Made by a program: the position numbers and the translations under genes. Source: Amaurobius ferox (Eukaryota > Arthropoda > Arachnida > Araneae > Amaurobiidae). From it: DNA of 64,000 bases. Positions 1-12,499 of this stretch are shown one piece after another. Below the pieces are notes generated by a model. It saw only the letters and a program-made list of their open reading frames with translations, made no database searches and was not told the origin of the DNA. The stretch spans positions 83,403,015 to 83,467,014 of the forward strand of contig OX578144.1 in assembly GCA_951213105.1 (NCBI GenBank). The letters run 5' to 3'. Position 1 is the first letter of the stretch; every line of letters begins with the position of its first letter.

Positions 1-76
1 GAGCTGACCCTTGACCGGTTCGGCTGCACGTGCACGCAAGGTCGTGAGAACCCTCGGCCCACCTGCCAGATATTAA
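1..76 (+). pseudogene. possible C-terminal tail of an LTR-retrotransposon polyprotein
   Basis: Frame 2 is open except for one early stop and ends in a basic, proline-containing tail of the type RxRKVVRxxGPPARY followed by a stop. Short tails of this composition are common at the C-terminus of Ty3/gypsy and BEL polyproteins. The piece is very short and cut by the window edge, so this is only a suggestion. A G-rich stretch near 160-171 could be a degenerate polypurine tract. Confidence 0.2.
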
Positions 77-400
77 TTCTGGGATGATCGCCATCCTCCT
101 GTCAGCACAGCACCCAATAGCTGGACATTTTTGGAAATATCCAATGAAAATACCAGGGGCTTTGATTGGGGGGACCAGTAACAAACCTGGGGCTTAATTG
201 TGTAGGAGGAGACATTTTTCCGATGATCGAGAGAGTGTTAGATTTTTCAAAAAGAACGGAAGAATTAGTTTGAGACTTCAGAGAGAACGGAGAGAATTGG
301 TTGTGTGCTCCGGAGAGGAAAGTCCTCCAAAAAAGATCTGCAGCGATGACCGGCGCTTCAGCGGTCGAAGTGCCCCGCTTCCAGTGACGGTCCTATGATA

Positions 401-1243
401 TATTTGAAGGTACTGAATGCATGTCTCTTATACTACTAGTCTGATGACGATTTGTTAGTTAATTTGTACACTCTCTCGACATCTATAGTCAATTTATACT
501 TGAGTAAATAATTAGAATGAATTCACGATAAAACTTAAATGAAGGGGATTTAAATATGTATATTTTAAATGTTTATGATTTAGGAAATGTCAAACAAATA
601 TGACAGTATAGAATGATTATGATTTAGTAAGAGTGCTGATTGAATTAATTAAATATGTTCTTCTATTATTATTTTAATTTCCTTTTGTCAATAAATAATA
701 TTTTGTTAACGTTTTATATCATGTCCGTTGTCCTCATTTTCCGATAATTTGACTTTCATGTATTTTTATTCGACACGGCCAATGTCGGAGATTGTTTTAA
801 TAAACAATACCACTGATTTATGCGTTCTAACAGGACGTGTGGTTAAAACCCACATAACAATATTATCATTTCACAATATCCTGTCCAGCAGGAAGATATA
901 TGAAGGGTATCAGAAGACGATTAATGGCAGCATCGATAGAGGATTTATATTTCCCTTTGTCACGTGAGGTTTATATTTAGAAAGGAATTTCTTCCCCCTA
1001 CTATTTTCTAGATTTTAGTAAAAGCATTGACAGATAAGAAAATTTTGTGCTATTGCAAATAATCTGATAAATCGTCTATATCCCCTCTGTTATCCAACAA
1101 ACAAAATCAAAAACTAAAGATTGTGAAGATCTGTCTTTATTCTCCAATCCCCCGCTCACTCGCAGATATGAAATCAATTAGCTTCGCCGAGTCTTGTATA
1201 ATCACTTTATATATTTTTGTTTTTCTAGACCACAAGAGGTCCC
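401..1243. other. AT-rich stretch without recognised features
   Basis: Short open frames are present but show no family motifs, codon pattern or splice context. I see no repeat boundary here. Confidence 0.5.
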
Positions 1244-1257
1244 TCAGTTACCTAAAA

Positions 1258-1690
1258 TGCTTAATCTTTGCACACATATAGTATCGTTTGCGGGAAAGAA
1301 TCTTACGGGGCCGGATTTTCGAGTTAACCCCCCCCCCGGATTAGAGAGAATGTATTTTATCTTTCCATAACCTCCAGAACCCCCCTGGTGATCTAGAAGG
1401 CCGAGTGTTTGTACACGTATAGTATCGACCATTGAACAGCATCTAACGCATTCTGATTTTTGATCCCACTCTCTCGTATGGAGATTTTGAGGGATTTGAA
1501 AAATCTTTCCAGATCCTTCAGCATCCCTCCGGTGGCTTAGTCGATTTAATCTTTGCACACTTATAGTACCGACCACTGGACCGAATCTATCGGAGCTGGA
1601 TTTTCGATTTTTCGACTGTTCTGGGAAAAGTGTGAAGCATGCCAGAAGTCTCCCGATCCCCCCCCCCCGGCAGGAGACAAAAGACGGAAA
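1258..1690 (-). repeat. tandem repeat, about 141-144 bp period, three copies, open on the minus strand
   Basis: The phrase gCACAcaTATAGTAtCG starts at about 1,270, 1,411 and 1,555, and each copy is followed by related text (gaccactgg, ggaccgaatct or relatives, then a C-run). The spacing of about 142 bases is not a multiple of three in every unit, yet the minus strand stays open for 163 codons (1,244-1,735). The encoded repeat carries DRFGP..GTISVQRL-like phrases in each unit and has no recognised domain. I treat the frame as a by-product of a GC-richer minisatellite and not as a gene, although a low-complexity peptide cannot be excluded. Confidence 0.6.
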
Positions 1691-1908
1691 CTCGATCGCG
1701 GATAGAAACCCTTCCGGGACAATTTTTAATTGCACCCTACATTGTCAAACAAAATAAAGCAAAATTCTAGCTTAATAGTTTAAGATTGTTAATTTCATTG
1801 TCTTTGCCACTCTTAAATACTAGTACAATTATGTTTTAGAAAACATTTGAGGCTGAATGTATGGTCAAAAAACCATGAAGATGCATTTTAGCCCTTTGAT
1901 GTTCTGTG

Positions 1909-3313
1909 TCGGGAGAGCCCGACACTGAAAATTATGAGTTCCGTTCAGATGTCGGTGTTGTGACGAGATTTCTTAATCTCTCGACACTTGTGTAAAAATA
2001 TGTCAAAATCATGAAAATCTATATTATATTTTTATATCTATATTTTTATGCATCCTTTAATATTCAATCCTGTTATTATATCCCTCTCGTCTTATATATA
2101 TGCAATTTATATTCTACATGTATCTATCAGTTTCAAAGGAATATTCAGCCATTTTAATTCTTTTAACGCTCACTGTGAGAGAGAGAATTATTTTCCGTTA
2201 TAAGTTCAGGGTCTGCATTCGGATGATGAAAAGCCTAGTAAGATTTCATATGTACATGTTCTTCGGCAGTTGAAATCGGAAGTAATGTAAAGGTTTCGAT
2301 TGCTCTATGTATATGCAAGCGGTCCAACGTACTGAAAGTCTAGACTGAGTGTCGGGGCAAGCCTGCGGCTGATGGTGAGAACTTATTTCTCGGCATGTAT
2401 GTTTTCTTGTTTGGTTCTGAGTCCTATGAGTCTCGGAAGGTTATATAAGCTTGGAACGCAAAAGTTCGTGGCGCATTCCCATCCTGAATACTACACGGAG
2501 ATGTGGTAGTTCAATTTACTTTCGATGCTCGCCCAGAGCTCCGGGATCCGACTCTCACTGCGGAATCCGGGGTTCGCGAGTTGGGAATGTCGCCACCGCC
2601 GCCACGGAGAAGAAGGGGTCCGAGGTAGCATTGCCGGACATTGCCGAAAAATTCTCATGCCCGAACATCTGTCCGAGAATTCATCTGATATGCCGACTTA
2701 GATCTTCTGCGATGCCTTTTCGTCCCTGCCGGACCGGGAACTGAGATGACCTGTACTGTGAGCAATCAATGACGTAATTCTCTCCTATTCACACTATCCT
2801 GTGTACGAAGGTAAGCTCCTTTACATGCATTGGCGGAGCCATTAGACTTTCTCCGAAATTCCTTAAGTTCTAACAGATCTCTCCAAGAACGCAAAACTAT
2901 CATATTTACAGATCCTTGTGTTAACTCCTAGAATCAGCAATTCTAAATAGTATTATTATTTGTGATTATAATTCTCTCCTGTGCTCTGCCCTTGTCTGCC
3001 TATTACCATACTTTAGACCATACCTTATTTTATTCAATTGTGGTTCTATATGAAATGTGTGTGCCACGTAACGTATTAAATTCTTGGTATTATATTTATC
3101 ATTTGGTGGCAAATTGTGTTATAATATCCTGCCGGTGTCCAGTGCGTAGATATAATTTAGGAATAGGTGTAACTCCATAATATAACTTATTAATTACGTA
3201 TTTAATAAAGATTGGATTAGTTAATTACTGTGTGCTTATTGAGTTCGGTGGTGATTATTTGCAATATTCTGTGTTTTCTATATCTCCATGCTGTAGCTGA
3301 AGAATCATCCAAT
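1909..3313 (+). mobile_element. candidate LTR-type region (TATA box, GC-rich leader, splice donor, poly(A) signal)
   Basis: The region opens with TGTCGGG and a short palindrome, and has a TATATAAG box at 2,442-2,449. A GC-rich segment at about 2,450-2,750 follows, then a splice-donor-like GAAGGTAAGC at about 2,807-2,816 and AATAAAG at about 3,202. The order donor, poly(A) signal, second donor and acceptor is repeated on the minus strand near 63,250-63,785, which argues for a repeated element. An LTR plus 5' leader is the simplest reading. The boundaries are guesses, and a duplicated host promoter/first exon is the alternative. Confidence 0.35.
2442..2449 (+). promoter_or_regulatory. TATA box upstream of a GC-rich leader
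   Basis: A TATATAAG box sits directly before the sharp rise in GC content. A splice-donor-like GAAGGTAAGC lies about 360 bases downstream (2,807-2,816). The 97-codon open frame between them (2,451-2,744) resembles no protein I know and is probably untranslated leader. Confidence 0.4.
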
Positions 3314-3480
3314 CAAGGTAAAGGTTTATTATTATTACGCTTTGTATTTGCGGCAGGTCATCTGTGAGTTTTACTTGCAGACGAGAGAAGTTTTGAACCT
3401 GGGTTGTAAAAATTGGAGAAAGTTAGATTTCTCCGGTCGGCCGTGTCAACGGGAGACCGTTATGACATCGGGAAGGCTTC
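3314..3480 (+). other. mini-intron-like segment and leader shared with 63,240-63,345 (minus)
   Basis: CAAGGTAAAGG at about 3,311 is followed after about 42 bases by a GGCAG acceptor and GTCATC, then GACGAGAGAA and GAACCTGGGTT. On the minus strand near 63,345-63,245 the same order appears: ACAAGGTAAGGG, TGCAG, GTCATCC, GACGAGAGAA, GAACCTGGGTT. The preserved donor and acceptor spacing in diverged copies suggests function in the parent element. Confidence 0.45.
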
Positions 3481-3560
3481 GACATCACTTTATCTTGCTA
3501 AATACTTCATTATTGTACTTTAAACACCATCTATGCACTACATATATTACTTAACTGTCT

Positions 3561-5560
3561 TTGGTCTTCACAATAGCGTCAACATCGAGGAAAAGATTCA
3601 GACCAAAGGACATTTACTATGTTTTAGTTGATTTTGAAAGTGATAACCCGATAAATGTTAGTGAAATTGGTGATTTGGAATATGAATAAACGTTCGAAAA
3701 ATAATAATAAAAAGTAAATGAATCATCATTTTAATTGATAAGTCATTTTAATTTTGTTCCCTTAAAATTATTCTATAAGACCTGAAAAAGGAGACTGAGG
3801 TAAATAAATTTGACCTGAAAGATTTGAATTTTTTTCTATGCTATGTGCCATCAAAACCAAGACAGCATGAGAGCTGCAAGAAAATATAACGCACCTAACA
3901 AACCTAATAGGTAAATATAAAAAAACGCTAAATATATTTTCTTTAAGCGAATTTAATACATAAGCTTACGAGTATCAGTAAAACCTTCAACATCTAATTT
4001 GTCACCAAGAAACATCGAAGTCGTTAAAGATCCTGACTGGCTTGAGATCTGGTAGTGATTTAAAAAAACTGTGATTAAAATTACACCGAAATTCATAGCG
4101 AATTCTTTAAAAGCAAAAAACACTTTAACAACGCGAAAGACCACTTTAATAAAAATGCATAACTATGATGTGACTTCACGACTTCCAAGAATATATTTTC
4201 AAATTGTACGAACACCATCATGCAACGGTCATGTCCATTATCCAACGACGGTCATGTCCAAAATACTCATTCTCTTTACATGAAGACAGTTATTCAAAAC
4301 TAAAAAAATCTTAAAAACCGCTTATACTTCATGTGTAGGAATAATTTAATGACTTTTATTATCAAAAATTGCATGTAAAGCCGATATCTAATATAGTTAT
4401 GCATAATTATTTATTTTCATTCATCATTTCCAGTTTTCCTGTGTCACTTTGAAATAGTAGGCATTTTTTATTTTTCGATTTGAAATATGATCTGCGTCAA
4501 AATAACGAGAAATTCACCCAGAGGTGCAATATTTTTTTTAAACTGTATGCATTATTTTTTAGATAGACTGGATAAAACTTATGCTCAGACGGATATAACA
4601 ACACACACCAAAGTATACAAAGACTCTTACGCAAATACACACTGACGTCGAGTTAAAAATAGTTTATTTGTCTTCTACCTAGCCCAAAACTTTAAAATCC
4701 AATGAAAACTACAAATCGCGTATTCGATTCCATTAAGATACTTTCCTCAAGCACCTATTATGAAAGGCGCAAGCCAATCTCCAAACTTGTTCTCTCAGTA
4801 TTAATATCACAATCAATATCAATGTCTGATACTAGTCTGTAATTAGACTTGCATTTTCAGAATCAATTCAGGCCATAATTGTTATGTAATGGACAGGACC
4901 AAAAATGAGATAAAGCTGCAAATATGAGCCCGATATAATCCCTAATCACTGTATGATATAATATTTCCCTCTCTATGTATATCGATATCAATTATTGCTG
5001 TCTCTACAATACATAATGAATGTAAAGTATGTAATGGTGTTAGAAAAGCAATTAATGAATTATAACTGATTTACACTTTTATAATTCAATGTCATTTCGA
5101 AAAGTGCCAAATATTTATGCACCATTCACCATTAAAAACATTTTGTCATTATTTATTTCGTATTGAATTTTGAATTTTGTGCATTATTCATAGATATTAT
5201 TGAATCTTCTACATTGTTTGTTGATCTTATTGAATCTTGTACATTTTTATTTCGCTGCAAAAAAGGTAAAGCTATTTCATTACGCAGAACAATTCATGTA
5301 CTGCCTACATCAATTTTTTTAATGTGCAAAAATCGAACAGCTTAAAATTTCCAAAGTTTAAAGAATTTCTTCGAAACTAAAATATATTCCTACTTACTTG
5401 ATTAGAGATTTTATTTTCAGGTAGTCTTTTTTAAAACTTCAACTTCCTGATGCAAAGCAATTTATATTCGATAAAATAGTTCACTCCAGCAAAAAATTAT
5501 TAAATTCAAGCCGAATGAAATATAAAGTCAAATGCCTGAAGGTATTTTAGAAAATAAATC
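3561..5560. other. AT-rich stretch without recognised features
   Basis: I see no transposon ends, protein motifs or tandem structure. The short open frames are typical of AT-rich chance ORFs. Confidence 0.5.
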
Positions 5561-5581
5561 AGATTTCGCACGAACTTCGTA

Positions 5582-6690
5582 AACAAACGTGTTCATCCCC
5601 AGGTTTTTATTCAGAACATTGAGTTTTAGTACATTCAGTTTAAATCAAGATATTTCATTTCTCATGCACTTAAACTAATTTAATTTATTGGAGCTGCTCA
5701 GTTTCAAATATTTCAGCAAAAGTTTAACTTCAATTCACTTTTTCAATTGTAATACAAGATAAAGTTAAAAGAACATAATCAAACTTAAACACAATATTAA
5801 TATCTTTCTGTCAATTTTTAAAACAAAAGCTGTCCTGAAAAAAAAATAATTCACCATCGAAAGTAATCTATTAAAAATTATTAACGGTTTTAATTTGTTA
5901 ACTACTTACAAATACATCTGGTGTGTCCAAATTATCACTTTCACTTCAAATTAACAAATTAACAAACGTATTCATCCCCAGGTTTTTATTCAGAACCTTG
6001 ACTTTTAGTAGATTCACTGTAAATCAAGATATTTCACCTTTTATGCACTTAAACCAATTTAACATACAGGATCTGTACAGCTTGAAATATTTTCTGAAAA
6101 GTTTAATTGCAATTCACTTTAAAATTAAAAACACATAATCAAACATAAACACAATCTTATATCTTTCTTTCAAGTTTTAAAACAAAAGCTGTCCTGTAAA
6201 AAAAAATTGCACTATCGAAAGTAATCTATTAAAAATTGCTAACGGTTTTAATTTGTTAACTACTTACAAGTACATCTGATGTGTCCAAATTATAACTTTC
6301 ATTACAAATTAACAAATTAACAAATGTATTCATCCTCAGGTTTTTATTCAGAACATTAACTTTTAGTAGATTCACTTTAAATTAAGATATTTCAACTTTT
6401 ACGCAACTTAAACTAATTTAACTTACAGGATCTGCACAGCTTTAAATATTTTCTGGAAAGTTTAACTGCAATTCATTTTAGAGTTAAAAGCACATAATCA
6501 AATATAAACACAATCTTAATATCTTTCTTTTAAGTTTTAAAGCAAAAGATCACTTGAAAAAAAATTTCACCATCTATACTAATATTTAATGATTGTTAAC
6601 GGTTTTAATTTGTCAACTACTTACAAATACATTTTATGTGTCCAACGTATTTCTTTCCCTACAAATTAATGAATTTCGTTTATATGAAAA
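5582..6690. repeat. three tandem copies of a 360-380 bp unit
   Basis: Units begin at about 5,582, 5,962 and 6,321, each opening with AACAAA(c/t)GT(g/a)TTCATCC.CAGG. All share the block ending in TTAACTACTTACAA and GTGTCCAAAtTAT. Copies differ at scattered bases and short indels, so the array is old. No open frame spans the units. Confidence 0.85.
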
Positions 6691-6899
6691 AATAGCAACA
6701 CCAAAAAATATTTCTTAGTGCTAGATCTCGTTGTAAATTAATAGACTTATTGTACTTACCAATATAAAAAGTACACAAAATTTCATGTAATGTGTCTAAT
6801 TATTTCAAAAGATGTTGTACTCTCACTAAATAAATTAACATTCCAATTTGAACTACTAAGCAATAGTGCATATTTATTTTTCGCTAAAAGTACTTTTAA

Positions 6900-8296
6900 A
6901 ACATTCATTCATTGGATAGAACTGATCATATTTATTTTTTCTCAGATCTTCTACATTTCAGATTAAAATAGAACAATATCTCGAAAACGACGCATGTTTT
7001 CATTTAGTAAATTGTGCCATTCACTTCTAAACAAAAATTACATTAAAATGATTATTTTTGTTTCAAAAATGTTCTGTTTCCATATCTTTCTGGCTTTCAA
7101 AAGTGACATGTTTGGAAAATTAAAGGTGTTTATCTGAGGTTAAAGGTATTTATATGTCTTTATCTGATCTTCGCGATAATCACTCATTAGCTTGACATTT
7201 ATTGATTGTAAAAATCATATCATATTATATTCCAGTTACTCATATTATTCGAGAAATATAACCAGGCGATACATATTTGATGATACATTCTACTGTTCAA
7301 TTTTGTGTATTGTTTTAGATGCATTTGTTTGAAAAATATACACTATCTCGAGAACGGTTCAAGCTAGCTTTTTAAATTGCATCATTCGTTTTACAATAGA
7401 AAAATACGCACAAAATAATTATTTATTTAACGTCAATTAAAGTCTTAACTTTTATGAGTTTTTCAAAAATTCATTTGAAGATATGCATTTATTCATTGGA
7501 TAATATTGACCATATTTACTTTTGTACAGATCTTTTACATTTCAGATCAAAAACGGACAATATCATTTTGAAAGTTATGCCATTCACTTCTACATAACAA
7601 ATTACATAAAAATAATTTTTTTTATTTCAAAATTAAAAATAATTCTATTTCTATACCTTCTGAATTTCAAATAAGAAATGTTCAAAACATTGAAGTTGTT
7701 CTCCTAATCTGAGCTTCGCGATAATTAATAGCTTCTGACATTCATTGCTTGGAATAATCGTATCACATTATCTTCCATTCGCTCATATTATTCAAGAAAT
7801 AAAACTAAGAGTTACATATTTGATGATACTTACTACTGTTCATTTCTATGTATTTTTTTCGATATATTTATTTAAAAAACATGTAATATCTCGAGAACGG
7901 TAGCATTCTAAAGTGCGTCATTCGTTATATAGTAAGAAATACGTACAAAATGAATATTAATTAATATTAATGAAGTTCTTGATTTTTACGATTTTTCAAA
8001 AATTCATTCAAAAATTTGGGAGACTTCCAAATGTTCAATGACGTAATCAACCAGTATTCAGAGATTATAATATTCGTACCAAATTAGGTTCGAAACCCTC
8101 CATTGTTGCGTGAAATATCGCATCCTCAGTCCAAAGGAATACATACACAAACGTCGCCTAAAAAACTTTCGATTCGAGTTCAGGGATGCTTGAAACGCAC
8201 CCTTCGTCGAAAACTCGATCTTAAATTTTTAACCCCGTTACAATACTTTCTTACAATACTTCGTTATAATACATTATGGATGTAGAGAAAGTAAAA
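6900..8296 (+). mobile_element. degenerate hairpin-family (HINE-like) copy with an internal 550-590 bp duplication
   Basis: Two similar segments start at about 6,903 (CATTCATTCATTGGATA) and 7,491 (CATTTATTCATTGGATA). Each contains a TATCTCGA(a/g)AACG phrase and a GATACATATTTGATGATAC phrase. The right end (8,165-8,296) has the family's GGGATGCTTGAAACG and GTCGAAAACTCGA text, a CCCCGTTACAATAC phrase and a decayed terminal hairpin ending in GAAAGTAA. The TG/AC microsatellite is nearly lost. The left end is not recognisable, so the start is approximate. Confidence 0.6.
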
Positions 8297-8299
8297 ACT

Positions 8300-10680
8300 G
8301 AAAAGTTTCTGTCTGAGCGAGTTTTTGCTTCACTAATCTTGGCTTCACTCCAAAATATCTTCTATAAAAGATAGATATAAAAGGTAAGCAACAAAATTAC
8401 TCAGCAGAAAAATCTAATTTCTATATCAGTAATTTTCTTTTACAAAACTGTTTTTTGAGAAATCTTTTCAAATCGAAAAAGATTAAAAATTTTCAATTTT
8501 TCAAGCTTGTAATGCTTATATCTCAAAAATTAAAAGGGCTAGCTAGCCATTAACTATACAAAATAATTTGTTGCCCCTTAAAAGTCTTACAAGAACATAT
8601 AACTTTTAGTTTTTAAACTATGGTGGTTACAGTTTCAGTATTTTCGAAGACAAATCACCCACACACAAAAAGAAGATGAAGGTCAAGGAAAACCATTTCG
8701 GCTCCATTGGACTAAAGCGAAGAATGTTTTTCATATAAGAATTTCCAAAATTGGGACAACTAAAATGTCTAAAATGTTTGCAGTTCTTACCTTTCATTTT
8801 TATGACTAGAAATGTGAAGTTTTAAATTAATATTTATTAAAGTTATAAATATTTAAGTCTGTGCAGCACACATTTTGTCCACATCCAACTTAATTAACAA
8901 ATAAAGATCTGTACGTCATAAGTACACTTGATAAACTTACAATTTGCTTTCAAAAATACATTTTATTGTTCTGAACTTATAGCATTGCTGATTAAAATCA
9001 GCAACTCAAACAAGAATTTTATTATTTCAGAAGTCCACAAAGGAATTGCAGAAATTTCAAAAGTATTCGTAAACAAGGCGAAGGCAAATATTTTTGTTAC
9101 TCAATAAACAGCATTACTTAGATTTGCATTTCAATTACTCTTCCTGCGTGGTTTTAGTTTTGCATAAAACCGTGAAATTTCCCAGCCGGTTATTTCTTTG
9201 TTTTCTCTTTCTATTTAAAGTTTTACATTTGTAGTCAGATGAATAAAATAATAGAAAATTATTTTAAAGATGCAGGCACATTTTATACTCCTGACTGCGC
9301 AAAAATTCCGTCAGTTCTAAATGAAAATGTATATCATTATAATTTGGTATGTGAGAAAAACTCCTTGTCGTGATTGTTTTTAAATTCAAACTAGTTTTCA
9401 ATTATTAAACGTTGAAGAACCGTTTTTAGTTTCGTCCAAACCAATTCCTTAGCGATCGAAAATATTACAATTTCCATCTTGACACCATCGTAAAGATAGA
9501 AGAAGATTCTTCTCAATGAGCTTTAAAGCGAATCCGTAATAGAATCCATTTATATTAAATGGAGTGTGACTCAACTCGACTCAACTCGACATACTAGAAT
9601 CCAGTTCTTTTTTTCCCAAATATTGCAAGAAAATTTTTGAAAAATCGGTATTGTAGGTCCAAATGATTCCAATTATTGTATTTAAAACCCAGACCACACG
9701 GCAGACCCGAAGGTTTACTGCAGCTTAATGTGTGGCAGGTCCAATTATTGTGTGTTACCTTTCAGTTTATTCAGTTTAAAGGGCTTGAAATTTTTTTCGA
9801 TTGATACCATTGTTGAACAATGTACACCCCAGGGTGAGATAACTTGCCTCTAGGGGAGGGGGCTAATGACGTCAAGAACAGATAAATTGTACCGCGGTTA
9901 TTTTTCACAACAATGATTGAAATTATTCAGTATCGTGATCATTGAGCAAAAAATAAACCCTTTTATGTAGGATTATGTCAAATTTTGCCGTGTGCAGTTA
10001 TGTTAAAAATATGAAATGTCGTATTTAATAAAATTATTTCTAGTTCTAGATTTTTCGATAACAAATCCGGATACGAAGTTTCCCGAAAATCCATTAATAT
10101 CTGCGGACGCTCTAGTGCACACACGAAATCGGCCACAGCCAGACAAGCGGACATCACTCCAAAAGTAGTAAAAACGTGGTCAGGGAGATTTAAAATATAT
10201 ATTTGCATCAAAATTTTGAATTCGAAAATTTTTATGAAAACAATACTTTCTCTATATTATGAGAAAATAAAAAATGAAAATTCATCGAAATATGAAAGCT
10301 TTTATGAAATTGCATATGTATATTGTAACATCCAAAAATCGGAGGGTCGCCCGACTTCAATTTTGGCATAAATAGTATGCGATAATTTCGCATTTTAATA
10401 AGAAAAAATTAATTACCCTGTACCTGAATGTTCTATGTAGTTTAATGTAAAATCTCTCATTACTTCTCAAATACAATCTTTTTCTCCCTGAACTGATTTT
10501 TCTCATTTTGTTCCATACAGGCAGTGTGTGTGTGTGGAAGGGGGGTATACTGTTGGTTATCGAAAATTCGCTGCGATTTCCGGTGTAATTTTAAATAGGT
10601 TACAAACCCATTCTTTAACGATCGAAAATATTATCGCAGAGTTTGCAAGTATTTTCATTTAGAAAATGTGCTGTTGATTT
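8300..10680. other. AT-rich stretch without recognised features
   Basis: Nothing assignable. The longest open frame (9,978-10,211, minus) encodes a mildly hydrophobic peptide with no family signature and no splice context I trust. A small ACTCAACTCG repeat lies near 9,570-9,590. Confidence 0.5.
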
Positions 10681-10689
10681 ATTCAAGTT

Positions 10690-10970
10690 TCACATTCTTC
10701 ATTTTAATGAGCGCCACTCATTTATTTAGGGCGTATCAAAGATTGTTTAGGGCGTATCAGAATATTTTATTTTTGTACATTACTCCCGCATAGAGGACAA
10801 AAAACGTATTTAGGACGTATCGAAGTAGCCTCTTTATGAAATGTTATTCACCCGCTGAGGGCAAAACGCGTACAGCGTATCAATTGATATTTTTAGGGAG
10901 TTTAAAAAGAGCGTATTGAGGACGCATTACTCTCACGCAGAGGACCAAAGGCATATATAGGACTTAACAC
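10690..10970. repeat. degenerate short tandem repeats around TTTAGG.CGTATC and CGCAGAGGAC
   Basis: TTTAGGGCGTATCA occurs twice near 10,725 and 10,747. Related units such as CATTACTCcCgCAtAGAGGAC recur near 10,779, 10,845 and 10,926. Spacing is roughly 65-80 bases with heavy divergence. No protein or transposon ends are evident. Confidence 0.5.
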
Positions 10971-11009
10971 GCGATTGTATAAGGGCGTAGCCGTCGATGT
11001 ACGATGCTA

Positions 11010-12490
11010 CATGTCCAAGGAATGGTAATTAACAATAATTAAATCTGAAACCTGCCCTTTCAAAATCAGTTACAGTATAAACATTTTACTTTCTTAAATT
11101 GACTCGATTTTTTACGTGAGAAAATTGTTAATCTCAAAAAACATTCCATTTTATGATAAAAAAATATTTCCACCAAGTACAAGAAATATAAAACTATTTC
11201 TAAAAAATGGTAATGAACTACCAAAATGGTTTTCGACAAGTCCCTGCAGGACGGAAGATGTACTTTTAAATCTATAGTACCCTGTTGGAGGATTCTAGCT
11301 TTGATTTGAAAAAGATTTGAGATCAGGGTATTCTAGATCTGAAAGCGTAGCTTCGGTCCTACAGGGACAAAGCATTTTGAGATTTCACTACTTCTTTTAG
11401 AAAGCCGTTTTCGCTTCTTGATTATAACGAAATAAAATATAACGAAACAATTTATAAAATAAACGAAATACAGGTAGTGCGTTCCTGATTATTTTTAAGA
11501 GCTCGAGCTGTTCTGTCTGGTTGTTTTGGCCTGAAGAAAGGACTTATAACGCCATCGAAACAACTGTAATCACTCTACTGACATATGCCTGCTTTCTTCA
11601 AGGAAGTTCTGTAAGTGTTTCTAAATAATCAGTTAATCCATATATACACTCTTCTGCAAAACAATATGTGCACCATAAAAAATGAGCTACAGTCGCCAAA
11701 TTCTACATGCAGATGATATTTCATAAATTATGCAAACGATCAAACTATCAGCACTGTGGTAGCGGTCAGTACCAAACTGCATGTACTGACTCCGCTACGC
11801 ACATGACCATGATCGTAAATTTAGCAGACCAAAAAATACTGTAATTAACATTTTTAACTTCATCATAAACACAAATATTTAACTCCAGGTTCATTTTAGA
11901 AAAACTTCCCAGTTTAGGAGAATTAAATCCTAAATGATACACAGTGAGTAAAACATGAAAGAAATGCAAAAAAAACAGGCTCATTTATCAAACAAAAATT
12001 ACTTTATTTTAATGAATATATATGTATATCTATCTTCTCAATTTAATATTCAGAGCTTCACTTATCAAATATAACATTCTCAATTAATGCTATGCACATA
12101 AAATATTTCAATCAACATTTAAGATTTTCTCAATGAGCATATGGGTTTTAATTCACAAATTTAAATCATTCAAATATCTAATTGAAATTAGAGAGCCATT
12201 ATAATCAAATACAATGTCCTTCATTCTGCCTGTGAAGCATCGGAACTTCTGGTTCCGAAAAAAAAGAAATTTTACCTGAGCTCCTATTTAATTTAACAAA
12301 TTGTAGAAACAGTTCCCTTCAGGAAAACACGGTCTGATTCCGAGAAAAACAGTCCAAAATTTAGATAGCAGGACATCACTCTTTAGTATGGCAAGCAGCC
12401 AGACCTCCGCGAAAGATACACATCTCAAGTAACCGAAGTCAGGACTCCTGGAATAAAAAAAATATAAATTTAGAATAGATGAAAAGGAAT
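11010..12490. other. AT-rich stretch without recognised features
   Basis: I find no transposon termini or protein family motifs. The minus-strand open frames at 11,766-11,984 and 12,288-12,518 do not resemble anything I know. Confidence 0.45.
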
Positions 12491-12499
12491 TGTCGAAAT

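Noticed and set aside
1..420. Similarity of ACCTGGGGCTTAATTG near 188 to the GAACCTGGGTTGTAAAAATTG leader near 3,398
   Set aside because: Only a few bases match and the flanking sequence differs, so common origin is not supported.
5582..6690. CRISPR-like array
   Set aside because: Units are long (360-380 bp), diverged and lack short repeats with unique spacers. The sequence is eukaryotic.
9978..10211. Possible membrane-protein exon (minus)
   Set aside because: A short hydrophobic stretch only, no family motif and no convincing splice sites.
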